Shown here: piece after piece, positions 52,501-60,700 of the stretch
How positions within the stretch are numbered: position 1 is the first letter of the stretch
How the letters are laid out: every line of letters begins with the position of its first letter
Source of the DNA: Sceloporus undulatus
Taxonomy: Eukaryota > Chordata > Lepidosauria > Squamata > Phrynosomatidae
NCBI RefSeq assembly: GCF_019175285.1
Contig: NC_056524.1
Location: 102,315,351-102,379,350, forward strand
Length of the DNA stretch: 64,000 nt
Direction: 5' to 3'
Program-made: the position numbers and the translations under genes
The notes under the pieces: model-generated
What the model was told of the DNA's origin: nothing
What the model saw: the letters and a program-made list of their open reading frames with translations, nothing else
Database searches by the model: none

Positions 52501-54769
52501 ATTATTGAATGGCCTTTAAAATCTCACTTCTCTTTCTCTCTCTGTCTCACACACACACACAGAGCATGTTTGTATGTTTTAATCTGCACTAATTTTAATA
52601 AATTGTGAGATGCCTGAAATCACAATATTTGGGGTGGGGGGGGAGGCAAAATATAAATGAATTAAATAAATAAATAAATATAACAATACAATATTCATCA
52701 GTTGTGAACAATCAGTAACAACAACAAATTTCACAAACCTTGCAAATGAAGCACATACATCCTGAGCGGCCTATGCATAAGCATCACATTTCACAACTGT
52801 ATGCACAGACAATGTTACAGAAAGTACATCATTTCTGTGAGTTAGTGTATGTTGGGAGGAAGTCATTGTTTTGACTGCAGAGATGATGCCAACTCCCTTT
52901 TTTGGAATAATCAGAAAACTGGTTTTACCAGTTTTCATGCCGCTCTTGATGCATGGCAAACTGGCTATATGTCTAGACTCAAACCAAAGTTTCATCTATT
53001 GGGAAATGACCTAACATGGATCACACCATCACAAATAATATAGGCATTTAATCATGCCCAGTATATAGGAAAAGGACACATTTTTTCCATTGCTAATTCC
53101 CTGTGTGCTAGCACAGTGCTGGAAAAGTTACAAATGCGAGTTTGTAAATGTGGTATTAGTTTATTACCAGCATCACCCCTAGATTTCAAGATCTGGGAGG
53201 AACAAAAGCAGCTGGTGTCACATAGCTACACAGACAGAACTGTTTCTCCTCTTAGGAGTTTATTGCATGCTGTTTAAAGTGACTTACCCCATTCACATTT
53301 AATTTTGAAGCTGGATCTTGTTGCATGCGCTTGGGGCCGTGCGATTGCAACCCAACTGTAGCCTAGGTCCCAGCCATGTTTATCCGGCATCTTTTAAAAA
53401 CTACGAGTCTGTAGGTTGCACTCACCCGGACCCTGGCGTGTGCAATAAGATCTGGCTTCAAAGTTAAATGTGAATGGGGTAAATTGCTTTAAACAGTGTG
53501 CAATAAACTTCTATGACTAACCCACAGTGCACAACCACTTGCAGATTCCACACAAACAAAGAAGCAAGGGGGTGGTAGTGACACATGCCAGGGGTCTTCA
53601 AAGCTTGGGGGGGAAATCCCTCTCCCTTTGGATGGGAGATGGGACTTCCTTGTCCCGTCCTTCCCGTGCAATTGTGGGAAGGACTTTCAGATGACATTGG
53701 CCCATCCAGGAAGTACAAACGACAGCAATCGTGTGAAAGACTTACATATAAAGCCACACTGATCCAGTCATTGTCCCTTCAGTGAGGTGGAATTGTCTAG
53801 TACGTGCCAATCATTTTGAATTAACGGAAGAACTCATTAATGCAGTTCCACTTCACTGACAGGTTTATGACAGAATCGGTGCTTCAAGAGTGAAAGTCTT
53901 TCATTCAATCGCTGTCACAGATAGGATAAGAACAGGCTTTGCTCCATCCCCTGTCTGATAATTTCCTATAACTCCTAGAATCTCCCAGCATGCATGTCCA
54001 ATGACTGTGCTGGTTGATTCTGGGAGATGTGTTCCAGAAAAGGAATTTCTCCAGTTTCTGAGAGTTTCCAATGGCCTTCCTCCATCAAAGCTCATTTCTG
54101 AAGATCTTAATAATATCCATGATCAAGAGCCAGGATATCAAAATACCTAAAGGGAGGGAACTATATATATATATTTTATAACAGAATAGCTTTTGGTTGG
54201 CTTTTATTGCCTCTCAGATTTTATTATGCTATTTTGGTTGTCTCAATCTTGTATTGATATACAGAATTTAAATACACCACTTTGGATTAAAGCATGGTTT
54301 AGAAATTCTTATAATAATTTAAATACATTAATAGTAATTATTTCTTTTCCCAGCATACACTGATGACATTGTAAATACACTCAAAAGGAGCAGACGGGCC
54401 ATAATGGTCTTGACCCCAAGCTATTTCAAAAATAGAGAATCCCTCTTTGAACTTGAAGCAGCAGTCAACACTGTGCTGGAGGATAAAACCATCAAACTCA
54501 TCCTGATTCAGTTTGAGTCTTTCCAGGAGCCACAGTCACTGCCACAGAAAGTGAAGAAAGTTCTCAAGATTTTACCAAGGGTTGTTTGGGAAACATCTAC
54601 CTCTCACACTGCTAATAATCAGTTCTGGAAAAAGCTGTGGTATCACATGCCAGTGAAACATACCATAGGAACTAAAGCCAAGCAATCTTTATTCTCCACC
54701 ACCTCATTCCTACTGGAAGAAGAGAAAACGCACTGGAAGAAGAAAGATGGAGAAAGATCTGTAACCTAA
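36198..54769 (+). CDS. IL18RAP: IL18RAP, interleukin-18 receptor accessory protein (nine placed coding exons)
   Basis: Signalling co-receptor that joins IL-18 bound to IL18R1; its TIR domain is needed for MyD88 recruitment. The placed exons hold 271, 178, 178, 69, 115, 158, 141, 171 and 416 bases, all in phase, about 565 residues without the leader; human IL18RAP is 599. Order: Ig domain 1, Ig domain 2 (two exons), linker, Ig domain 3 (two exons), membrane helix with WRWIDLVLFYR, TIR in two exons. CDLP, CDYT, DLRNHFICLAQNSVGNST and FQEPQSLP match human IL18RAP and not the other family members. The first coding exon with the signal peptide is uncertain (see 32707-32737). Confidence 0.95.
36930..37107 (+). 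CDS. IL18RAP: IL18RAP Ig domain 2 first exon
   Basis: Encodes EISTCVNIFIVVETKK, then SISCPGKDCYPHFQHSSVKWYK, parallel to human SISCPSLSCQ...AVTWYK. The acceptor is TCCCACAG and the donor GTAAGT. Enters phase 2, leaves phase 0. Confidence 0.94.
37536..37545. other. assembly gap (10 N)
   Basis: Ten N bases directly before a (TA)n run; the true length here is unknown. Confidence 1.
37546..37594. repeat. (TA)n microsatellite
   Basis: About 24 TA units abutting the gap; the repeat is the probable cause of the gap. Confidence 0.95.
38579..38784. mobile_element. palindromic hAT-type MITE (family A)
   Basis: GTACATCTACGCTGTAGAAA and TACAGTGTACATGCACCC ends; ATGCAGTTTGACACCAGTTC internal. Confidence 0.75.
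39265..39442 (+). CDS. IL18RAP: IL18RAP Ig domain 2 second exon
   Basis: Begins NGRRITLQ (human NGKLLSVE) and contains DKDNGTYVCDYTLIDHSAQW, matching human HQGTYVCDYTQSDTVSSW. The acceptor is CCCTTTAG and the donor GTAAGT. Enters phase 0, leaves phase 1. No ATG at its start, so only splicing reveals it. Confidence 0.95.
39773..40005 (+). repeat. Sauria SINE, near full length
   Basis: TGGTTTAGTGGTTTGAGTGT, GGGTTCAAATCCCAGCTCGG, AACCCATTGGGTGACACTGG, CCCCCTCTGAAGAAACATAG and AGTTGGAAACTACTTGAAGG in order. Confidence 0.88.
40543..40758 (+). repeat. Sauria SINE
   Basis: ATGGTGAAGTGGTTTGAATG, CTTGCCAAGAAAATCCCATG, AAATGAAGGCACACAACAAC tail. About 130 bases before the IL18RAP linker exon. Confidence 0.84.
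40892..40960 (+). CDS. IL18RAP: IL18RAP linker exon before Ig domain 3
   Basis: A 69-base phase 1-1 exon encoding AKDTISPPTVLYPSDVTILE then IELG. Human has the same short exon ending TLEVELG. The acceptor is CATATTGTAG and the donor GTAAGT. Confidence 0.91.
41100..41395. mobile_element. GC-rich element, probably family G
   Basis: CCGCAAAAAGAAGCCACTCT and GGAGCTTCTTTTTGGTGGC repeat the paired 'AAAGAAGC...GCTTCTT' core of family G. Ends not certain. Confidence 0.4.
41509..41623 (+). CDS. IL18RAP: IL18RAP Ig domain 3 first exon
   Basis: Encodes GQYLELECKAKFGFEMNASS and VQWYIETNENKE, parallel to human LTISCKARFGFERVFNPVIKWYIKD. The acceptor is TTTCTCAG and the donor GTAAAT. Enters phase 1, leaves phase 2. 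Confidence 0.94.
41624..43150 (+). other. IL18RAP: IL18RAP intron in Ig domain 3
   Basis: Holds a Sauria SINE (42228-42440) and a small repeat at 42505-42655 (AATTCCCAGCATTCGCCATC). Rest anonymous AT-rich sequence. Confidence 0.5.
42228..42440 (+). repeat. Sauria SINE
   Basis: CAGTGGTTTGAGTGTTTGAG, CCAGGGTTTGAATCCAAGCT, AGCTGGAAACAATTTGAAGG, ACACAACAATGAG tail. Confidence 0.82.
43151..43308 (+). CDS. IL18RAP: IL18RAP Ig domain 3 second exon
   Basis: Encodes VHPKGLEGQTFSDVFTL and ITEEDLRNHFICLAQNSVGN, very like human VTQRDLRRKFVCFVQNSIGN. The acceptor TTCTATTTAG before 43151 was chosen over an earlier AG (43132) because it has a pyrimidine tract; both keep frame. The donor is GTAAAA. Enters phase 2, leaves phase 1. 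Confidence 0.9.
43461..43505. repeat. (AAT)n/(AAG)n microsatellite
   Basis: AATAATAATAACAATAATAA followed by AAGAAGAAGAAG in IL18RAP intron before the membrane exon. Confidence 0.9.
44147..44287 (+). CDS. IL18RAP: IL18RAP membrane helix exon
   Basis: GIYFLLILCCTITTLLGIIL is the membrane segment, followed by YWRWIDLVLFYRYYLAKDE; human has YRHWIEIVLLYRTYQSKDQ. The acceptor is TTTTTAG and the donor GTGAGA. Phase 1-1, equivalent to IL18R1 exon 8. Confidence 0.95.
45400..45636 (+). repeat. Sauria SINE, full length
   Basis: GAGCCAGCATGATGTAGTGG, GGTTCAAATACTGGCTTGGC, AACCCACTGGGTGACCTTGG, GAATTGACTTGAAGGCACAC then AACAACAAC. The best model copy in the window. Confidence 0.92.
45777..46232 (-). 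repeat. Sauria SINE split by a Bov-B piece
   Basis: Tail at 45777-45833 (TCAGGTCGTTTCTGAATTAC), body and head at 46046-46232 (ATCATGGGGTTTTCTTGGAA, GATTTGAACCCTGGTCTCTA, CCACTACACCATACTGGCTC). Confidence 0.82.
45834..46045 (+). mobile_element. Bov-B/RTE LINE 3' end fragment
   Basis: One frame reads RQRRRLHTRWIDSIKVITAL and LQDLSRTAEDRGSWR, the C-terminal end of the RTE/Bov-B polyprotein, where 'R..W.DSI......GL.....DR..WR' is typical. Only the end is present. Confidence 0.75.
46345..47265 (+). mobile_element. Bov-B/RTE LINE reverse transcriptase relic
   Basis: In several frames: WPTDWKQSIYTPIHKKGDTE, CSNYRTIVLISHAS, then GLLLNIKKTKIMTTE, EFSYLRSNTDQNGE, LSTKVRIVLAIIFP and a C-terminal end. 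The catalytic YVDN-like motif appears as RYVDNDT. Internal parts are deleted and frames broken; not active. Confidence 0.82.
47340..47545 (-). repeat. 5S-rRNA-derived SINE
   Basis: 47427-47545 is the reverse complement of 5S rRNA with changes: GCACCTGGTATTCATTGGCT, CTATCCAAGTACTAATTGGG, TTAGCTTCTCAAGATCAGAC. 47340-47426 is a Sauria-like tail (CATAGGGTTTCCTTAGACAA). Head plus tail fits a 5S-headed Sauria SINE, not a working 5S gene. Confidence 0.8.
49233..49365. mobile_element. family A MITE with internal deletion
   Basis: CAGTTTGACACCACTTTAAC and GTTAAAGTGGTGACTGATTT with CTGCAGTGTGGATACATCCC end; the centre is shortened. Confidence 0.72.
49427..49688. mobile_element. Tc1/mariner-type MITE, TA-flanked (family T)
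   Basis: CAGTGGTACCCCGGGTTACG and CCCGGGGTACCACTG inverted ends between TA. Better preserved than the 11381-11634 copy. TTCGTAACCCGAAAA repeated inside. Confidence 0.84.
49716..49945 (-). mobile_element. CR1 LINE 3' end
   Basis: TAGAATGACAGAGTTGGAAG, CATCCAGTCCAACGCCCTGG and ACCATCCAGCTTCTGTTTAA are the inverse of the CR1 3' end seen at 51040-51290 and 61494-61893. Confidence 0.84.
50711..50947. mobile_element. long near-perfect palindromic MITE
   Basis: GGCCTGTTACAGACTGCCAA at one end pairs with TTGGCAGTCTGTAACAGGCC at the other; arms of more than 100 bases leave a short loop near 50830. CTAAG occurs just outside both ends. Confidence 0.82.
51040..51290 (+). mobile_element. CR1 LINE 3' end
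   Basis: AACATTAGGAAGAACTTCCT, GGTCTCCTTCTCTGGAGGTT, GAGGCTGGATGGCCATCTGT, and end CTATGATTCTTTCA, standard CR1 tail motifs. Confidence 0.87.
51913..52083 (+). CDS. IL18RAP: IL18RAP TIR exon with boxes 1 and 2
   Basis: Encodes DCKEYDAFVSYAKPD, EEFALEFLPQVLENGYGYKL and CLKERNILPGG. Box 1 is intact. In box 2 the usual Arg-Asp is Arg-Asn (codon AAC), where human IL18RAP has LERDVAPGG. The acceptor is CCCTTTTAG and the donor GTAATA. Phase 1-1. The preceding intron (44288-51912) is the longest of the gene. Confidence 0.95.
52475..52690. repeat. LINE/SINE tail remnant and CA run
   Basis: CACACACACACACA near 52547, then TTGTGAGATGCCTGAAATCA and AAATATAAATGAATTAAATA, a usual reptile retroposon ending. 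In the intron between the two IL18RAP TIR exons. Confidence 0.4.
54354..54769 (+). CDS. IL18RAP: IL18RAP last exon, TIR C-terminal half
   Basis: Encodes AYTDDIVNTLKRSRRAIMVL, FELEAAVNTVLEDKTIKLIL, FQEPQSLP and FWKKLWYHMPVKH (box 3), all collinear with human IL18RAP (SIFELQAAVNLALDDQTLKL, KMRYHMPVKN). A Lys- and Glu-rich tail of about 35 residues ends at TAA 54767-54769. The acceptor is TTTTCCCAG. Confidence 0.96.
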
Positions 54770-57489
54770 AGTCTAGGTCCCACGGAAGACATAGGGCCAC
54801 AACACACAGGCAAAATTAAGTGGTTTCCAGCCACTTTGAAGGTGGGACGTTTAGATGACACATGCCTCAAAAGCAGCTGTAAATCAGACTGAAGCCATAC
54901 TCTGGGGCTAAAAACCAGAGCAAAAAGAAGCCAAGATACTCTGACTCAAGGTGGAAAATGTGCATCTCCATGCTTGCATATATATGCCCCAACATGAGTG
55001 TGGGACTGTGGCAAAACAAAGAAATGAAAGTGCAACAACTTACAATACACACAAACCAGACAGTCCAATGGGAGGGGGGAGTCATGGTGTGAAAGGGGCA
55101 TGTATGGGGGCCCTCCATGACTGTGCTTTGTCATGGCATGTTAAAACCTTCTCAAGCTTTTTAAAACACAATGTTTTTAAAGGACCTGTTTAGGGTGTTG
55201 TATTGTTTTATTTGTTTTAAACAATTTTATTTTTTTAACTATTTTTAACTGTATTTTTATTCTTTTCACAAGCAATCTATTTTGATAGTGAAACAATTTA
55301 ATTCTGTTTTAATGCATCACTTTTATATGTTTTTAATTGCATTGTTCCTTTCATGTTGTGTTTGGTACAAAGGGTTATTCTGGAAATTGTTTAAATGTTG
55401 GCTGATTCAATACTTTCATGTGCCACAGCACCTGACATTGTTATTCATTACATTGATCATCATGGGGAAGATGAGAATGATTGAATAGCATTCTCAACAT
55501 GTAAAAACCAACTTGTCAACAGCTGAAGTTAGAAAAACTGTTTTTGTTTGTTTGTTTGTTTGTTTGTTTGTTTTCTTAAAAAACAAAAACCCAGACTTCC
55601 AGGATCCCCCAGCTAGCATGCCTACCCTCTAGTCATTCTGGCCAGGGGATTCCTAAAGATGCTATTGAAAAAAGGAACTATTTGAAGCTCTGGTCAGAAG
55701 TCATAAGAATTCAAAAACAAAGGACCAAAACAGAGATAGAAAATATTGGCATATGACCTGTCCAGATATAACATACCAATACATTTGGGTGTACCTCTTA
55801 GAGGCAAAGGGGGAAAAAAGTGAACTTGTTATATATCAGCTAGGCAGGAGGTCTCAAAATAAAATATAACAGCAAGCTGAGTCCTTTCTCCCTCTATGTT
55901 ACATTTTGGTATTTCTGCATACTTTCCTCCCCCCCCCATTGTTTCAAAAATATCTGTATGAAGCTCCTCAGTGTCTGCAATTTTTGGTGCCAAAAAATGA
56001 TCTTTGGAAAGAAATGGATATCTTTCTGGCAATAAGCATTGTAGGGGTGGGGAATTTGGAAGAGGACTATCTTGGACACCAGTGTGAAAGTCCCCCTACC
56101 CCAAAAAATATGTGGTAGTTAGTTAGGTCCTCTACCCTGATGCCCTAAGATAGGACATGTTTGGTCCCCTAAACCCATTTTTTGTTCCAGAATCCACAGA
56201 GAACTTGACCTGCAGTGTAGTCATTCTATAACATTGCCATTAGTATGGCTGGAAACAATTTCCCAAATTTCACCCACTTGGCATATACTGGGGTGCATAA
56301 TGCAGTGGCACATGCTCTGTCTCTCAGTATGTTGGCCTTATGTGAGGGAAAGTATAAATATTTCATGTTGTGCACCTTCAGACTTTCCTTTCACCTCTGA
56401 GCATGTCAACAGCTGGAGCCACTCACACTTCTCCTCTACTGCTGCAGCCCAAAAGCTTGTTGAGTGCCATCTAGCCTGAGAATCTTGAATTCAGGCACTA
56501 TCTCATTTCATTTGGGATTTTTTGTGATAAATGACATTCAAAAGGGGTTTACCATGACTCCTCCTGTGTAGCACTAACAAGTGTCATCTATGGTGTCACT
56601 GCTCTGGCTCTGAGAGATCCCCTGCCAGCGCAACTCCTGCTGCCCAGTAGATGTTTGGCTCCTCAACCAAAGCTAATCTAGTCTAGGATACCCCTGATGG
56701 TAGCACTGCTACCATCAGTATGGCCTTTTGCCTCATAGGAGCATGCAATCTCACGACTGCAGAAAAGTAATGCCAGGGTGAGGGAGTGTATTATATCCCA
56801 TAATAAATTCTCTTTATGGTAAAAATAAATAAATAAAGCCAATACCCGCCCCCAGCTTGCCCCAATCATAGTACATGGGGGTTAAAGTACTTCCTAGTCT
56901 GACTGATTTTTGAGCTCATAAGAGCAGTCACACAGAGGTTGACTATTTGATGGTCCAAAGCATATCCTGCTGTTTTCTAGTAAAGAGTTACTGTAGCTCT
57001 TGCTAGTATCCACTAGATGTCCCTAACATATTTTACATATTTAAGTCTGAGAACTATCAGTCTTTTACAAAGTCAGAAGTGACTGAGCTGAAAGCAACCT
57101 GGGATGAGGAACTATAGGAGTGAAACCTGCAGAGCAGCCTCTGTCTTTGCACTATGAATAGTCCATAGTATTATTTCCTGGCTTCTGGGTCTAGAAATAA
57201 TCATATTGGGCACAAAATTGTATTTTGTGAGCGGTTACCATTAGAAGCCATGCCAGGGCAACAGTGGGTTACAGAATCTGAAGACCCCTGTTTGTAGTTT
57301 CAAATTGTTTGTTGATGAAGAATAGGACTTTGGGACTAAGAAGCCAACTGGACACAAACGAGGTATGTTCCTGTGGCAATCTATTTTCGTTTAGGACAAA
57401 AATGTGAATTTAGGAACAAGAAAATACAAAAGGGAGTTTTTAAGAAGAACACCTCCTTCAAAGAACACAGAGACGTTTTCTTCTGCAGC
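54770..57489. other. intergenic IL18RAP - SLC9A4
   Basis: IL18RAP 3' UTR should start here, but no sure poly(A) signal was found; an AATAAA-like site at 55855-55862 is a candidate. Includes a (TTTG)n run at 55542-55572. The SLC9A4 promoter would lie in the last part; no TATA box or CpG island is evident. Confidence 0.5.
55542..55572. repeat. (TTTG)n microsatellite
   Basis: Seven to eight units followed by an A-rich stretch. Confidence 0.9.
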
Positions 57490-57748
57490 ATGGACAATCA
57501 GAGCCACATGTATATAAGACTCTTTTCTTGCCTATTACTCTTTCTGTCAGTCTTGGAGGGTTGTTTTGCTACAACGTATGTGAATCTGCCACACAGGAAT
57601 GCTACCCGTTCAGGGGAATCTGACCCATTTGATGTTACTGAATCGGGGAGAGATGAGAGGTTGCACATTTTTACAGTGGATTATGAATATGTTCAAATAC
57701 CCTACGAAGTCACACTGTGGATTCTCTTGGCCTCCCTTGCAAAAATAG
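57490..57748 (+). CDS. SLC9A4: SLC9A4 exon 1
   Basis: ATG 57490 has a good Kozak context (A at -3, G at +4) and opens [20 protein letters not shown]. The same frame reads further upstream but has no ATG back to at least 57373. Exon ends with [12 protein letters not shown] plus one base, donor GTGAGT (phase 1). A good acceptor (TTTTCTTCTGCAG) lies one base before the ATG, so a further upstream non-coding exon is possible. Confidence 0.88.
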
Positions 57749-60700
57749 GTGAGTCAAACTGTCTTATATACCAATTCCCGGAAACCTCATGGAACAAATA
57801 TCCATATGATTGTACTGCACATCACCCCACATACAGAGGCAATGCAGTACAGTAGTAACATTGTACAGGTTGAGTCTCCCTTATCTGAAATGCTTAGAAC
57901 CAGAAGTGTTTTGGATTTTGGAGTTTTATTGGATTTTGGAATATTTGCATGTACAAAATGATATATCTTGGAGATGGGACCCAGGTTTAAACATGACATT
58001 CATGTATGTTTTGTATATACCTAATACATATAGCCTGATAGTAATTTTACCCACAATATTTTTAAATAATTTTGTGCATGAAACAAAGTTTTTGTACAAT
58101 GAAGCATTAGAAACTAAAGGTGCCACTGTCTCAGTCACCTATGTTTTTGGATTTTGGAGTTTGGAATTCCAGATAAGGGAGATTCAACCTGTAGCAAAGA
58201 AGCAAGTACAAGCATAGAGAAAACAACAGAGTGGGGTGTTTTAGATTACTGGTTTAGTAATATATTTTCCTTACTTAAATGATCTGACCAGTTGATGGCT
58301 CGACTATGACAGTGTATGATGAGAACGCTTAAATGCACTTGTTACAAATAATGCAACAAATTAAATGTTAAAGTGTTAATAGTATTAAAAACAAGTAGTG
58401 TCCAAGTCCTATATTCAATTACTTGGGAGTAAGACCTATTTAATTCAGTAGACTTTACCTCTGAGTTTGAAACATAAGATTGCAGCAAGAGATTGCTGTG
58501 AAGTTTGTTAAATGAAACATCTCACACAGCATTTTTGTATTCTGAGTAAAATACTACCCTTTTTTGTTTGAGCTGGCATAAAGCCATCTTCTGTTCACTA
58601 AAGGTGCCGGGGGGGGGGGGCAGGGGATCCTATGTGTTATATTCCCAAAGCTCAGCATAATTATTTCATGTACTACAGCTAAAACTCTGTGTTTTACCTC
58701 TGGGACAATATGGAGAAGAGCATATCCAATAGGTCTTACTCACAGTTAAGAGTACTCTATACAGGATTGTATGATTAATAGCCTGAATTTGTCCCAGTTG
58801 CTTTCAGTGACCAAGTATAGTTTCAGTGGAAGCATATTAAAAAATAGCCATCTGTGCAATTTCATATATTGTAGATTGGCCCAGGCAAGCTATTTTGTGG
58901 GAGGAGATTTTCCAACACAATTTACTTGCAAACCTCTCCCACCCCCACCCCCACATAAATCTATATTCTGTCATGAATTGTACTACTGCATTCTCAAGAT
59001 TAATTACTATTCAGTTCAAAAACCAAGATGTCAAAGTAATGAATTTAGCATTCTGACATTTAACATTATTTTCTTAGAATAGTGATAAGATATGTTATCT
59101 TAGAATTCATAAAAAAAAATTGAAGTGGGTTTTCAAAGTGTTTCTGAAAATATCAAACTTTACTTTTAAACAGCATTTGACATTTAGAAAGTTAAATTTA
59201 TTGACATGTACATGCATTGATGTGTACCATTGACACTGATATCCACTATTCTTTATTAAAAAGATTTCACAATTAAAACAATTTCTCAAATTTCAGGTTT
59301 CCATCTCTACCACCGGCTGCCTCACTTCATGCCAGAAAGCTGCCTCCACATTGCTATGGGTGTCTTGGTTGGTGCAATTATTTTTTGCACTGACCATAAA
59401 TCACCCCCAGTCATGACTACGAGCATTTACTTCTTGTACCTCCTGCCTCCCATTATCCTAGAGCAAGGATATTTTATGCCTACCCGGCCCTTTTTTGAAA
59501 ACATTGGATCAATCCTGTGGTGGTCTGCAATGGGGTCTCTCATAAATGCCTTTGGCATTGGCTTTTCACTTTATGGGATTTGCCATATCACAGCCTTTGA
59601 CCTCCAGGATGTGGACCTACTTGACAGTTTGCTGTTTGGAAGCATGATTTCAGCTGTGGATCCTACAGCTGTCCTAGCTGTGTTTGAGGAGATGTCTGTT
59701 AATGAGCCTCTCTATATGATGATATTTGGGGAATCTTTGCTAAATGATGGGATAACAGTGGTAAGTACATTGCAACATTTGTAGAAACTGGGCACCTTAT
59801 GCCTATTTTCCAGTTGTTCTCCTGTCATTTACAATGGTGAGTAATATAAATTGTGACTAAGGCGGGATACAGACCGCCGCTTTGCGGCGCTCCCCCGCCG
59901 CCGCCATTTGCTCCGCGCGGGAGCCGCAGCAGCCAAACCACGCGACTCCCGCGCGGAGCAAAAAAGAAGCTCCATTTCGGAGCTTCTTCTTGCGGCGCCT
60001 CTATGACATCGCGAGGCACCTGGCACGGACTCGCGACGTCATAGGCACCGCGACATGTCTGGACACTGTGCGTCCAGTACGTAAAGATGGCGGCGCCCAT
60101 GTAGAAGGGGCGCCACCATCTTGTACGTATAGGATACGTACTAAATGGCGGTGTGTATCCCGCCCAAAGTAGGTTTTTGTCACTCATACAACATGACATT
60201 TTGTGCATGGTCTGTCTGCTTAGGTTCATCTTTAAGTCAAGCATGTCATACTCTCCAACACTGCATAGATGAAAACCAGGACACATGTGATTGAGTAACA
60301 TCAGAGTGTGGTCAAAGGGTGTGACTAGGCAACATGAGGGAAAAGGTTATTAATGAGGAAGAACACACAAAAGTGCTTTTTTAAACAGAGGAGTCCTGGA
60401 ATTTATGTACTGAGCTTTAGAAAGCCTGAAAAAAGAAAACCCCAGATCAATAGAACAACACTCTCTGGGTGTACATATGTACACACAACCTTGACTAATA
60501 ATAACTATGATAGTTCATATTATTTTAAAATCAAAATGAGTAAGTCTCAGACCTGCTCAGAATTACAGCTTTCTCTGAGATGTACTTTATGGATTCAGTA
60601 TTCCTCTCTATCCCCTATAATGCACAAATCCCAGCTTCTCCATATGAAAATGTCAAATCTGAACTTACTTCCCATGGTTGTTCTTAAAAGAAAAATAGGA

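Noticed and set aside
59825-60301. 158-codon minus-strand frame and its overlaps
   Set aside because: Lies in the CpG-rich MITE 59861-60165, open on both strands because of base composition.
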